Shown: in pieces, positions 24,859 to 33,686 of the stretch
How positions within the stretch are numbered: position 1 is the stretch's first letter
How the letters are laid out: every line of letters begins with the position of its first letter
Assembly (NCBI GenBank): GCA_050952935.1
Contig: JBMNLS010000002.1
Location: 248,001 to 312,000, forward strand
Reading direction: 5' to 3'
Length of the DNA: 64,000 bases
Origin: UBA6115 sp050952935
GTDB lineage: Bacteria; Bacillota; Clostridia; Christensenellales; Aristaeellaceae
Position numbers and translations under genes: made by a program
Notes under the pieces: model-generated
What the model was told of the DNA's origin: nothing
Databases searched by the model: none
What the model saw: only the letters and a program-made list of their open reading frames with translations

Positions 24859-26433
24859 TTAAAATTGCGGGCCTGCCGACAAAACCTCGGGCGCCACATC
24901 GGTGAACTGGGCACTGTTTTTTACAAACAGCGATGCCAGATTTTGCGCGGCGTTATCGTAGGCGGCTTGGTCATGCCAGGTGGCGCGGGGATCAAGCAGG
25001 CTGTCGGGCACGCCGGGGCAGGAAAGAGGGATATCCAGGTTAAACAGCGGGTCGTGGCGGGTGGCGGCCCCATGCAGGCTGCCGTTCAGGCAGGCGGACA
25101 CCATGGCCCGGGTCAGGGGCAATTTGATGCGGCTGCCCACCCCATAGGGCCCGCCCGACCAGCCGGTGTTGACCAGATAGGCCCGGGCCTTGTGCTGCCT
25201 GATTTTTTCGCCTAAGAGTTTAGCGTAAACCGCAGGCGCCAGGGGCAGGAAAGGCGCGCCAAAGCAGGCGGAGAAGGTGGCCACAGGCTCGTTGACCCCC
25301 CGCTCGGTGCCGGAGAGCTTGGCCGTGTAGCCGCTTAAATAATGGTACATGGCCCCCTCAGGGGTAAGGATGCTCACCGGCGGCAGCACGCCAAAGGCAT
25401 CGGCGGTGAGGAAGATGATGCTGTCCGGGTGCCCGGCGATGCCAGGGATCAGGGCGTTGGGGATGTATTCCACCGGATAGCCGGCCCGGGTGTTCTCAGT
25501 CAGCGCGTCATCAAAAAAGTCAAGCACCCGGGTTTCTGGATCCATTACCACGTTTTCAACCAAGGCCCCAAAGCGGATGGCGGCGTGGATATCCGGCTCA
25601 TGCTCTTTGGATAAATTGATGCACTTGGCGTAGCAGCCGCCCTCGATGTTGAAGATGCCGACATCGTTCCAGCCGTGCTCATCGTCGCCGATCAGGCGGC
25701 GCTTGGGATCGGCGGAGAGGGTGGTTTTTCCTGTGCCTGAAAGGCCGAAGAACAGCGCGCTGTCGCCCGCCTCCCCCACATTGGCCGAGCAGTGCATGGA
25801 CAGCACCCCTTTTAGGGGAAGCACATAGTTCATGATGGAAAAGATGCTTTTTTTGATCTCCCCCGCATAGGCGCTGCCGGCGATGAGCACCATCCTGCGG
25901 CTGAAATGGATGATGATGGCCGCCTCGCTGTTCACCCCGTCCAGGGCAGGCTCGCACTTGAGGCCGGGGGCGGCGATGATGGTGAAGTCAGGCTCAAAAT
26001 GCCTCAGCTCATCCGCCTCCGGGCGCAGCAGCAGCTGGTGGATGAAGAGGTTCTGGCTGGCCAGCTCGTTGATGACGCGGATGTTTTGCCGATAGGCCGG
26101 GTCAGCCCCGGCGTGGCCGTCAAAGACAAAAATGTCCCGGTTTTCAAGGTAGGCGCAGATCTTTTGATGGAGGCGGTCAAACACCTCGGGGGAAACGGGC
26201 TTGTTCACCTTGCCCCAGTCGATTTGGCTGTGCGTTTGAGGCTCATCCACGATAAAGCGGTCCTCCGGGGAGCGGCCGGTGTATTTCCCGGTTTTTACGC
26301 ATAAGGCGCCGGTTTCAGACAGCAGGCCTTCCCGGCGGATCAACGCCTGCTCCACCAGGGTGGCTGCGGGCAGGTTGTGATAGATATGACGGGGATTGGT
26401 GATGCCGGTGAGGCTTAGGTCAAGATGGGCCAT
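24859..26433 (-). CDS. pckA: Phosphoenolpyruvate carboxykinase (ATP)
   Basis: A 524-residue ATP-dependent PEP carboxykinase interconverting oxaloacetate and PEP. Signatures: substrate region GRSPEDRFIVDEP, the P-loop GLSGTGKTTLSADPKR, metal/oxaloacetate site LIGDDEHGWNDVGIFNIEGG, and C-terminal NTGWSGGPYGVGSRI. Length is as in E. coli and other bacterial enzymes. In anaerobes the enzyme often runs toward oxaloacetate with ATP formation. GGAGGG precedes the ATG at a good distance; it is monocistronic and divergent from radC. Confidence 0.95.
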   Translation of the reverse strand: MAHLDLSLTGITNPRHIYHNLPAATLVEQALIRREGLLSETGALCVKTGKYTGRSPEDRFIVDEPQTHSQIDWGKVNKPVSPEVFDRLHQKICAYLENRDIFVFDGHAGADPAYRQNIRVINELASQNLFIHQLLLRPEADELRHFEPDFTIIAAPGLKCEPALDGVNSEAAIIIHFSRRMVLIAGSAYAGEIKKSIFSIMNYVLPLKGVLSMHCSANVGEAGDSALFFGLSGTGKTTLSADPKRRLIGDDEHGWNDVGIFNIEGGCYAKCINLSKEHEPDIHAAIRFGALVENVVMDPETRVLDFFDDALTENTRAGYPVEYIPNALIPGIAGHPDSIIFLTADAFGVLPPVSILTPEGAMYHYLSGYTAKLSGTERGVNEPVATFSACFGAPFLPLAPAVYAKLLGEKIRQHKARAYLVNTGWSGGPYGVGSRIKLPLTRAMVSACLNGSLHGAATRHDPLFNLDIPLSCPGVPDSLLDPRATWHDQAAYDNAAQNLASLFVKNSAQFTDVAPEVLSAGPQF

Positions 26434-26545
26434 GGTTTCCCTCCTGCGTACAAATCAATACGCCGCATCATACCATGCTTTTTATTGTCTTGGGAAGGAT
26501 AAAACAGAGCAAATGCACAGGCGCTTGGGGCTCTCGTTGCATCGC

Positions 26546-26575
26546 TTGCCCCCAAAATGCGCCCTGTGCTATACT
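26546..26575 (+). promoter_or_regulatory. Promoter of radC
   Basis: TTGCCC (26546-26551), 18-base spacer, TATACT (26570-26575) with an upstream TGn. It places the RNA start near 26582 and so excludes an upstream ATG at 26475 as the radC start. Confidence 0.6.
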
Positions 26576-26609
26576 CGGGGGGACTTTGCGGGGAAAGGCG
26601 GGAAGGCGT

Positions 26610-27281
26610 TTGGAGCATGCCGGGCACCGGGAACGGCTGAGGGCACGGTTTGCCCAGGCGGGCCTTGCGGGCTTCGCGCCCCATGAGGCGCTGGAGCTGC
26701 TGCTCACCTTTGCCATCCCCCGGCGCGATGTGAACCCCCTGGCCCACCGGCTGATCAACCATTTCGGCAGCCTGCCCCGGGTGCTGGAGGCATCGGCGGA
26801 GGACCTGCAGGCGGTGCCGGGTATTGGCCCCCACGCGGCCTCCCTCATCGGGCTCATGCTGCCGCTGTTTCGCCTGTACCGCCAGGGGCTGGTGGCGGAG
26901 CAGGAGAAGGGCACGGGGGAAGCGGACATCCTGGCGCTGTGCCAGGCGCTATTGATGGGGGAGAGGGTGGAGCGCTTTTACGTGCTGGCGCTGGATGGCC
27001 GGGGGAAGCTCCTGGGCCACAGCCGGGTATCCTCCGGGGATGACGGGGAGACGGCGGTCTATCCGCGGCTGATCGTCCAGGCGCTTTTGCGCTTTGGGGC
27101 CGCGGCCTGTGTGCTGGCCCACAACCACCCTTCCGGGGTGCTTCAGCCCTCAAGCGCCGATATCTCCCTCACCCAGGCGTTGGCGGAGATGATGCGTCCG
27201 CTTGGCATTGTGCTGAAGGATCATGTGATTGTGGGCGGCGACGGAGCGTTCAGTTTCGCCCGGGAAGGGCTATTGGCTTAA
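26610..27281 (+). CDS. radC: RadC family JAB/MPN-domain protein
   Basis: About 223 residues from the likely TTG start at 26610 (GGGAAGG just upstream; start uncertain, another TTG at 26586). An N-terminal helix-hairpin-helix-like region (HRERLRARFAQAGLAGFAPH, then LQAVPGIGPHAASLIGL) is followed by the JAMM-like metal site AHNHPSGVLQPSSADISLTQ. This is the short RadC form common in Clostridia. RadC proteins were first tied to DNA repair, but the role is not settled and no enzymatic activity can be claimed. It is followed after 20 bases by the YdcF-type gene, probably one transcript. Confidence 0.85.
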   Translation: MEHAGHRERLRARFAQAGLAGFAPHEALELLLTFAIPRRDVNPLAHRLINHFGSLPRVLEASAEDLQAVPGIGPHAASLIGLMLPLFRLYRQGLVAEQEKGTGEADILALCQALLMGERVERFYVLALDGRGKLLGHSRVSSGDDGETAVYPRLIVQALLRFGAAACVLAHNHPSGVLQPSSADISLTQALAEMMRPLGIVLKDHVIVGGDGAFSFAREGLLA

Positions 27282-27301
27282 AGGCCGGACAGGCGGGAAA
27301 A

Positions 27302-27913
27302 ATGGCGAGAAAAAACACAAGAAGCGGGTGCTTTGGTTTGGTTTTAAAGTTGATCTGGACGGTGGTGCTGCTGGGGGCCCTGGCCTTCGCGGTGCTGTTT
27401 GGGATGCTGGTCTATAAGGAAAACACCGTGCCCCGGCCGGGCCCCGCCGAGGCGATGATCGTGCTGGGCGCCCAGGTGGACCCGGACGGTAAGCCCAGCG
27501 TGCAGCTGGAGTGGCGGCTGTCCGCGGCCCTTGATGTGTATCAACAAAAAAGAACCCCCATGGTGGTGACAGGGGCCCAGGGGGCCGATGAACCCCGGAC
27601 GGAGGCCAGCGTGATGGCCGACTGGTTAGTGGAGCGTGGGGTGTCCCGGGAGGACATCAGGCTGGATGAAACCTCCTTTAACACCAGGGAGAACATCGCC
27701 AACGCCATGAAGTTCATGCCCGGCGTCAAGGATGTGCTGATTGTGACCAGCGATTATCACCTGCCCCGGGCCATGCAGATCGCCCGTGATCAGGGGCTGA
27801 ACCCTTCAGGCATCGGCAGTCCCATCAAACAGGAGTATTGGCTCAAAAACCACCTCAGGGAAACCCTGGCCTGGGGGAAATACTACCTGCAGAAGTTTGT
27901 CCCTATACCGTAA
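27302..27913 (+). CDS. YdcF family (DUF218) membrane-anchored protein
   Basis: A 203-residue protein with one N-terminal membrane helix (about residues 14-40) and an extracytoplasmic DUF218 domain: AEAMIVLGAQVDPDGKPSVQ, MVVTGAQGADEPRTEASVMA, LDETSFNTRENIANA, and VLIVTSDYHLPRAMQIAR. Related proteins (SanA, ElyC) affect envelope integrity and peptidoglycan/lipid-carrier homeostasis in E. coli. Its 3' end overlaps the convergent asparaginase gene by 11 bases. Confidence 0.85.
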   Translation: MARKNTRSGCFGLVLKLIWTVVLLGALAFAVLFGMLVYKENTVPRPGPAEAMIVLGAQVDPDGKPSVQLEWRLSAALDVYQQKRTPMVVTGAQGADEPRTEASVMADWLVERGVSREDIRLDETSFNTRENIANAMKFMPGVKDVLIVTSDYHLPRAMQIARDQGLNPSGIGSPIKQEYWLKNHLRETLAWGKYYLQKFVPIP

Positions 27914-28889
27914 ACATCTCGTGGCTCAGGCAGCGGGTGAGGAGGGGGCGGCGGTTGTCAATGTCCCCCAGCGCCCACATGAGCTTGGTCACGGCCGCCT
28001 CGGTGGTCATGTCATGGGCGCCATAGATGTTTTGTTCCATAAATCCGCGGCCGACTTCATAGATGGTGAAGTCGGCCTTTTCATACAGGCACTGGGTGGT
28101 GACCAGGGTGATGACGCCTGAGGCGCTCAGGGCCTTAAGCTTTTCAATCAGGTTGCGCCGGATGTAGTGAAGGCCGCCCAGGCCAAAGGCCTCCAGCACC
28201 AGGCCCCGGTAGCCGGCCCGGCGGATGTGCTCAAAAATCTCAGGGTCGGTGCCGGGCATCATTTTCAGCAGGAACACCCGGGCGTCAATGGCCAGGGGGT
28301 TTTCAATCCGGTGCTTTTCTGGCGGGCAATCATCTATCAGATGCAGCCCGTCCGCGTCAAAGGCGCCCACAGGGGGCGCGTTGATGGAGTCAAAGGCGTC
28401 AAAGCCCAGGGTGCGCATCTTCACCGCCCGGGTGCCGTGGATGACTTTATGATGGAAGGCTATATATACCCCCGGGCGGCGGGAAGCCGCCATGGCGAAG
28501 GCCTCCCGCAGGTTGCCGGGGCCGTCGGAATAGGGGTGCTGCAAGGGCAGTTGAGAACCGGTTAGCACCACGGGGATGGTGAGATCCAGCAGCATAAAGC
28601 TAAGGGCGGAGGCGGTGTAGGCCATGGTATCGGTGCCATGGGTGATGACGATGCCGTCAGCCTCTCCCTCATGCGCCTTGACAGCCCGGGCCAGCTGCTG
28701 CCACTCTTCGGGCTGGATGTTGCTGGAGTCCAGCATGAACACGTCGGCGGTTTTGATCTCCGCCTGGCTTCTGAGGCTGGGCATGTAACTTAGAATCCCC
28801 TCGCCGCTGGTTTGGGGCACCAGGCCTTCGGCGGTTTCCTGGCTGGCGATGGTGCCGCCTGTGGCAAGCAGCGTAATGCGTGGCAGCAT
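27903..28889 (-). CDS. ansA: L-asparaginase, type I (cytoplasmic)
   Basis: A 328-residue asparaginase. The two catalytic threonine motifs are present: LLATGGTIASQET at the N-terminus and VITHGTDTMAYTASALSFML near residue 83; the conserved lysine region TGSQLPLQHPYSDGPGNLREA follows. There is no signal peptide, so it is the cytoplasmic type, making aspartate and ammonia from asparagine. The ATG at 28889 follows GAGGAG; in-frame codons upstream contain the promoter. Confidence 0.92.
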   Translation of the reverse strand: MLPRITLLATGGTIASQETAEGLVPQTSGEGILSYMPSLRSQAEIKTADVFMLDSSNIQPEEWQQLARAVKAHEGEADGIVITHGTDTMAYTASALSFMLLDLTIPVVLTGSQLPLQHPYSDGPGNLREAFAMAASRRPGVYIAFHHKVIHGTRAVKMRTLGFDAFDSINAPPVGAFDADGLHLIDDCPPEKHRIENPLAIDARVFLLKMMPGTDPEIFEHIRRAGYRGLVLEAFGLGGLHYIRRNLIEKLKALSASGVITLVTTQCLYEKADFTIYEVGRGFMEQNIYGAHDMTTEAAVTKLMWALGDIDNRRPLLTRCLSHEMFTV

Positions 28890-28928
28890 GGCGTTCTCCT
28901 CTTTAAATCTATCTGATTCTCTAAAGGC

Positions 28929-28957
28929 AGTATAGCATCCGCCCAGCGGGGTGTAAA
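28929..28957 (-). promoter_or_regulatory. Promoter of ansA
   Basis: On the minus strand TTTACA (28952-28957), 17-base spacer, TATACT (28929-28934). Confidence 0.72.
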
Positions 28958-29007
28958 GCCGGGCGGAAAGGCGCAAGGGATCAATATGCTTTTGTTCTAT
29001 GGCCTTT

Positions 29008-29104
29008 TCAGGCTTTCTTTTCCCGCGTCATCAGCCAGGAGGATACCACCGCTGTCAGCGGCGCCACACTCACCAGGCCAAAACAACCGATTGTATTCTC
29101 TAAG
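29008..29104 (-). pseudogene. 3' stub of a native-like yibE/F gene
   Basis: Translating the minus strand up to a TGA at 29008 gives about 28 residues containing GCFGLVSVAPLTAVVSS and ending in LMTREKKA. This aligns with the last part of the complete YibE/F protein encoded next to it (GCFGLISAAPLTSFIAA). The stub is GC-rich like the core genes, while the complete copy is AT-richer. Upstream of the stub the similarity ends abruptly and no start or body is present. It reads as the leftover of an older yibE/F gene, replaced or interrupted at about 29105. Confidence 0.7.
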
Positions 29105-29206
29105 AAGATTTTACCATGAAACCGCTCTTGTTTGCGACTTAATCAGGGATTTCCTAGTGATTTATACAAGGATATAAAACTATATTATACAATAGCGAAC
29201 CTAGCA

Positions 29207-30328
29207 CTATTCCTTCAAAAAAGGTTTCCCGGTCATGATTTTGGCGGCTATAAAGCTTGTAAGGGGGGCTGCGCTTATAAGGCCAAAACAGCCTACAAGC
29301 GTTACCATTATTTCCGCCACTACAAAGCGGTAGTTTAGCAAATCTATAAGGGGCGTACCTTGACCACTAAAATACAGCAACATACTTAAAAAGCCGCCAG
29401 CATAGCTCATAACAAGCGTGTTAGACATGGTGCCAATATCCATTCTGCCTATGTTTATACCGGACATAAAGAGCTTTCTTGCGGATATATCAGGCGCGTG
29501 GGTTATAACCTCTGTGCAGCCTGCAGCTATATCCATCGCTAGATCTATTACAGCACCGGCATTGCCTATAAATATAGTGCATAGGAACAGCTCGTTCATA
29601 TTGAACTGCATTCCGCTTTGGGATAGCAGCGGCACTATATAGGGAAGCACACCGCCGTCCAGCATAAACAGCTTTGTAAACAGCACGCCAAGAAGAATTG
29701 TAACCGCCGTACCGCCAAAGCCGCCGAGTATTGCAGTAAGCGCACGCTTGTTAGCACCTGCAACCAGCACGCACATCACTATACCAAGCACAATTATAAG
29801 CCCTATTGCTGTAACTACAGGCGGGAAGCCCTTTAACATTAGGGGTATATATAGTTTCCATATAACTATTGCGGTAAAAGCAAGCGATATAGAAGCGCCA
29901 ACCCCCGATGTGCCGCCAAATATGGTAAGCATTATAAAAAGCAAGGCTACAAGCAGTATCATAACAGCACGCCTGTCGTGGTCTACAAGAGTGCCGCTTA
30001 TGCCCGTTTCCCTATCGTGTATCATACATATGGCTTTATCTCCGGGCTTATAGAGTTTGTCCTTATCAAGTGCGGCATTCATATAGTTTTGCGCAGGGAT
30101 TTCCTTACCCTTATGCTTACCCTCGTTTATGCGCACTATACAATCCTGTGCGCCGTTATAAACTATGCCTACTGGATCAAGCACATCATTGTTTACGGAT
30201 AGAATTTCAACCTGCGCCCTAGGTATCGCAGTTGATTCGTTTTGAATAGGATCAGGAATCATTAATAGAAGTGCGCTTAATATAGTAACAACAAGAAAAT
30301 GCGCCCATTTATTTTTAACAACACGCAT
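29207..30328 (-). CDS. YibE/F family multi-pass membrane protein
   Basis: A 373-residue protein: signal anchor (about 11-25), an extracytoplasmic beta-rich segment to about residue 120 (VEILSVNNDVLDPVGIVYNG), then seven to eight membrane helices with LTIFGGTSGVGASISLAFTA, IGNAGAVIDLAMDIAAG and DIGTMSNTLVMSYAGGFLSM, all hallmarks of YibE/F. The family's function is unknown; a transport role is often supposed. Base composition and codon use differ from the core genes (many ATA, lower GC), as in the alkaline phosphatase upstream. It lies beside a stub of a homologous gene. Confidence 0.82.
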   Translation of the reverse strand: MRVVKNKWAHFLVVTILSALLLMIPDPIQNESTAIPRAQVEILSVNNDVLDPVGIVYNGAQDCIVRINEGKHKGKEIPAQNYMNAALDKDKLYKPGDKAICMIHDRETGISGTLVDHDRRAVMILLVALLFIMLTIFGGTSGVGASISLAFTAIVIWKLYIPLMLKGFPPVVTAIGLIIVLGIVMCVLVAGANKRALTAILGGFGGTAVTILLGVLFTKLFMLDGGVLPYIVPLLSQSGMQFNMNELFLCTIFIGNAGAVIDLAMDIAAGCTEVITHAPDISARKLFMSGINIGRMDIGTMSNTLVMSYAGGFLSMLLYFSGQGTPLIDLLNYRFVVAEIMVTLVGCFGLISAAPLTSFIAAKIMTGKPFLKE

Positions 30329-30360
30329 TGTTTACCTCCATCAGTACATAGTACCTGTTT

Positions 30361-30389
30361 AGCATAGCTATTTAAAAGGAGTGGGTTAA
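30361..30389 (-). promoter_or_regulatory. Putative promoter of the yibE/F gene
   Basis: On the minus strand TTAACC (30384-30389), 17-base spacer, TATGCT (30361-30366), downstream of the phosphatase terminator. Confidence 0.45.
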
Positions 30390-30434
30390 GCTATGGTAAA
30401 CGCATTGGGGGTCTTACTTTAGCAAAAGTTAGAG

Positions 30435-30474
30435 TTTTAAAAGACATCCCGTCAAGGGGAGAGACGGGATGTCT
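30435..30474 (-). terminator. Intrinsic terminator of the alkaline phosphatase gene
   Basis: A perfect 12-pair stem (AGACATCCCGTC at 30442-30453 with GACGGGATGTCT at 30463-30474) followed on the minus strand by TTTTAAAAC. Confidence 0.85.
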
Positions 30475-30496
30475 AAGAGGTCAAGACAGGGTGTTT

Positions 30497-31996
30497 TTAT
30501 TTTGCAGCCGCCTTAACATTGTCAGGGGTCAAGTTCATGGCACTCATAAACTTGAAGAATATATCAGTGTTGTCGAAGAAGCCGAGGAAGTTTTCTGCGC
30601 CTACGCCCTGAGCGTATACGGGTATCTGAAGCCCAGTGTGCGCATAGGATGTGTACGCAAGGCCTGCCTTGTTGTTAAGAATGTGCGCGCTGGTTACGGT
30701 TAGGGGCTCATAACCACCATAAAGGAAGCTCTCCTGTTCGCCGATTACGCGCTGTGCCTTGGGAAGCATGCTTGTGGTGTAAGCATCTTTCATGCGGGCA
30801 GCTTCGCTTGCGGTAAGTGTAAGGTCTTTGCCTTCTTCCATGGTCAGACCGTAGCACTCTTCAACTACTGCCATTGCATCTTCAAAGGAAGCGCCGTCTT
30901 CACGCAGCTTGGTAACGCGCTTGTCGAAATCCTCATAGGATACATTCTGATGGTCGAGATAACCGAAGTGGGTGTCATATGCGGTGGTAGCAAAACCTAT
31001 GGTAAGACCGCCGGTCTCGTGGTCGCCAGTTACGATGATTAGAGTCTCATCGGGATGTTCTTTTGCAAAATCTACTGCAACCTGTACTGCGTCCGCAAGA
31101 GCGATGGTTTCGTACATGGTGGTTACGGCATCGTTGGCGTGGCAAGCCCAGTCAAGCTTTCCGCCTTCTACCATCATGAAGAAGCCTTCTTCGTTGTCTT
31201 TCAGGTAGTTGATTGCTGAACTGGTCATATCTGCCAGTGAAAGTGAGTCTCCGCCTTCTTTGTTTATACGACGACGGTCTACTTCGTACTGCATTGCATC
31301 GGAGCCAGCAAGGTCGGGAGCTATCATAAGTATACGCTCGCCATCTTCAGGCTTAAGGTTGCGGATTGCATCGTTATCATTTATGAATGTGAAGCCGTTT
31401 TCTTTGGCTATTTCGAATACATCTTTCTGATCCTTTTCTTTGCCGGTGGGCTGCTTGTAGCCGCCGCCGCCGATAAGGTCGATTGTATCGCCAGTTAAGC
31501 CTTGTACAGCAATGTCATAATAGGCGCTGCGATGGGGAACCTTGGCATAGAATGCCGCGGGGGTTGCGTGGTCGATAGATACGCTAGAAATTATACCAAT
31601 CTTTTTGCCGGCTGCCTTTGCATACTCGGTAATGGGTTTGAACTGACGCTCTTTGTTTACGTCATAGTTGATAACGCCAGAAAGCGTCTTTTCGCCTGAT
31701 GCCATGGAGCTTGCTGTTGACGCGGAGTCCGGGCAGAAGCTGGTGGAGTCATAAGTGGTCATAAGACCGCCGCTCTTGAAAGTGGTGAAGCTGAGCTCTT
31801 CCGGTACGGGGAACGGGGCATCGGGGTTGTTTACTGTTCCAAGGAAATAGCGTGTTGCAGTTATCTGCGGGCTTCCCATTCCATCGCCCACGAAAAAGAA
31901 CACATACTTTGCTTCCTTAGCATCCTCTGCGGCTACCATGCCGGTGAGGGACAGAGCCATCATAAGGGCTAGTAACAGTGCGGTTAGTTTCTTCAT
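30497..31996 (-). CDS. Alkaline phosphatase, exported (PhoA superfamily)
   Basis: A 499-residue secreted phosphomonoesterase. Residues 1-22 are a Sec signal (MKKLTALLLALMMALSLTGM ... AA). Metal-site motifs: VFFFVGDGMGSPQ (first Asp), catalytic serine in CPDSASTASSMASGEKT, HATPAAFY, ITGDHETGGL (HExGG), and YAHTGLQIPVYAQG (His-Thr-Gly). It frees phosphate from organic phosphates outside the membrane. AAGGAAGG precedes the ATG; 34 in-frame upstream codons lack support and cross the divergent promoter. The gene is lower in GC than its neighbours and likely entered with yibE/F. No convincing Pho box is seen. Confidence 0.9.
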   Translation of the reverse strand: MKKLTALLLALMMALSLTGMVAAEDAKEAKYVFFFVGDGMGSPQITATRYFLGTVNNPDAPFPVPEELSFTTFKSGGLMTTYDSTSFCPDSASTASSMASGEKTLSGVINYDVNKERQFKPITEYAKAAGKKIGIISSVSIDHATPAAFYAKVPHRSAYYDIAVQGLTGDTIDLIGGGGYKQPTGKEKDQKDVFEIAKENGFTFINDNDAIRNLKPEDGERILMIAPDLAGSDAMQYEVDRRRINKEGGDSLSLADMTSSAINYLKDNEEGFFMMVEGGKLDWACHANDAVTTMYETIALADAVQVAVDFAKEHPDETLIIVTGDHETGGLTIGFATTAYDTHFGYLDHQNVSYEDFDKRVTKLREDGASFEDAMAVVEECYGLTMEEGKDLTLTASEAARMKDAYTTSMLPKAQRVIGEQESFLYGGYEPLTVTSAHILNNKAGLAYTSYAHTGLQIPVYAQGVGAENFLGFFDNTDIFFKFMSAMNLTPDNVKAAAK

Positions 31997-32091
31997 GTGT
32001 TTACCTTCCTTTCTTAGTTTGCAACGTAATGTTACAGCACCAATGTAAAATCTATACTGAGGTAATTGTCTGGTTTTTGCAAAATCAGGGC

Positions 32092-32120
32092 TTGACAAAC
32101 CGAATTAGCATAAATATACT
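32092..32120 (+). promoter_or_regulatory. Promoter of the C69 dipeptidase gene
   Basis: TTGACA (32092-32097), 17-base spacer, TATACT (32115-32120), about 38 bases before the ATG. Confidence 0.82.
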
Positions 32121-32158
32121 GATAAAGCGAATATTAATTCACGCAAGGAGGATGGAAC

Positions 32159-33628
32159 ATGAAAAAGCTGTTGACGGTGCTGCTGGCCCTGCTGCTGGTG
32201 ATGACCTCTGTTTCGCAGGCGCTGGCTTGTACGGGCTTTGCTGCGGGCAAAAAGGTGACTGAGGACGGCAGCCTGATTTTCGGCCGCACAGAGGATATTG
32301 GAGGCGCGTATAATAAGGTGTTTAATGTGAACCCCGCCACCACCGGCGAGGGGATTGTCACCCTGACGGACCCCTATAACGGCTACACCATTGACTTGCC
32401 TGCCGAAAGCTGGAAGTGGACCATGGTCAACGATGTGCCTGAGCATGATGACGGGCTATATGCTGCCTGTGTAACGAATGAATACGGCGTCAGCCTCACG
32501 GCCACCGTATCCACCTCTTATAATGAAGCGGCGGAAAAGGCTGATCCGCTGCTGGAAAACGGCCTGCGGGAAGCCTACCTGCCCAATGTGGTGATCCCCT
32601 ATGTGAAAACCGCCAAGGAAGGCGTTTTGTGGCTGGGAGAAATCGTGGAAAAATATGGCGCTGCCGAGTGCAACACCGTGATCTTTGGCGACAAGGATGA
32701 GGTCTGGGTGATGGAGATCGTATCCGGCCATCAGTGGGCGGCGGCCAAGGTGCCGGATGACAAATATGCCGTCATTCCCAACTGCATGATGCTGGGCTGG
32801 GTGGATCTGGATGACCCGGAAAATTACCTGGGATCAAAGGATCTGTTTGAACTGCCCAAGAAGGAAGGCTTCCTGAAGGAGCACAACGGCAAGCCCCATG
32901 TGGCCCTTACCTGGGGGAGTGAAATGTCCGCCGGCAACCGCGTGCGGGCCTGGGGCGGGCAGCACTTCCTTTCCCCTTCTCAGCAGGTGCCCCATGACAG
33001 CCCGGTGTTTGAATTGTTCATGACGCCTGATAAGGCCATCTCCCTGACCGACGCCATGAAGCTGATGGCCTACCGCTATGAGGGCACCGAGTACGATGTG
33101 AACCAGAACCCGACGAACCGCGCCATCGGCACCGAGCGCACCGCTGAGGCCCATCTTTTCCAATACCGGGAGGCGCTGCCGGCACTTCAGTGGCTGTGCA
33201 TGGGGAACCCTGAGCACACGGTGTTCCTGCCCAGTTACCTGGCGCTCAACCAGACCCCGGATGCCTTTCAGGTGGAAGGGGAGGAACATAACCCGGTATC
33301 CGCCTATTGGATCTTCAGAACCCTTTCAGGGCTTGCGGAAATTGACCGGGTGCAGTATGGGCAGGGTGTGAAGGACTACTGGGCCGCCTATCAGAAGCTT
33401 CTGATTGAAGCGCTGCCAGACATGGACAAAGCTTTGCTGGCGGCGGAGGGTGCCCAGGCGGAGACGGCCAACGCCCTGTTCGCGGCGCTGTCGGAAGACG
33501 CCCTGGCGGACGCCAAAGCCATCACCGATGCTTTGATGTTCTACCACTTAAAACGGGGCGCCCTGAGCAACACCCCCAAGGCCCCCTTTGCGGTGTCCCT
33601 GACGCCTGAAATAGCGAAGCTGCCTTAA
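32159..33628 (+). CDS. Secreted C69 family dipeptidase
   Basis: A 489-residue peptidase of family C69 (PepD-like, Ntn-hydrolase fold). The signal peptide ends SQALA and is directly followed by Cys24 (CTGFAAGKKVTEDGSLIFGR), so signal cleavage would expose the N-terminal nucleophile cysteine itself. Further family blocks: GRTEDIGG, VTNEYGVSLTATVSTSYNEA, VWVMEIVSGHQWAA, and RVRAWGGQHFLSP. It would hydrolyse dipeptides outside the membrane. The -3/-2 residues (A, L) do not fit a lipobox, so it is likely a free exoenzyme. Strong AAGGAGG site and perfect promoter. Confidence 0.88.
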   Translation: MKKLLTVLLALLLVMTSVSQALACTGFAAGKKVTEDGSLIFGRTEDIGGAYNKVFNVNPATTGEGIVTLTDPYNGYTIDLPAESWKWTMVNDVPEHDDGLYAACVTNEYGVSLTATVSTSYNEAAEKADPLLENGLREAYLPNVVIPYVKTAKEGVLWLGEIVEKYGAAECNTVIFGDKDEVWVMEIVSGHQWAAAKVPDDKYAVIPNCMMLGWVDLDDPENYLGSKDLFELPKKEGFLKEHNGKPHVALTWGSEMSAGNRVRAWGGQHFLSPSQQVPHDSPVFELFMTPDKAISLTDAMKLMAYRYEGTEYDVNQNPTNRAIGTERTAEAHLFQYREALPALQWLCMGNPEHTVFLPSYLALNQTPDAFQVEGEEHNPVSAYWIFRTLSGLAEIDRVQYGQGVKDYWAAYQKLLIEALPDMDKALLAAEGAQAETANALFAALSEDALADAKAITDALMFYHLKRGALSNTPKAPFAVSLTPEIAKLP

Positions 33629-33643
33629 CCAAGTTAGTTTAAA

Positions 33644-33676
33644 GTCGGGAACGCCTCATGCGCTCCCGGCTTTTTT
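33644..33676 (+). terminator. Intrinsic terminator of the dipeptidase gene
   Basis: GTCGGGA pairs with TCCCGGC around a 13-base loop, followed by TTTTTT. Confidence 0.75.
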
Positions 33677-33686
33677 GCGGATAGCC

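Noticed and set aside
31997..32091. A Pho box before the alkaline phosphatase
   Set aside because: TTTACA- and GTAACA-like words occur but not at the regular 11-base spacing of PhoP sites.
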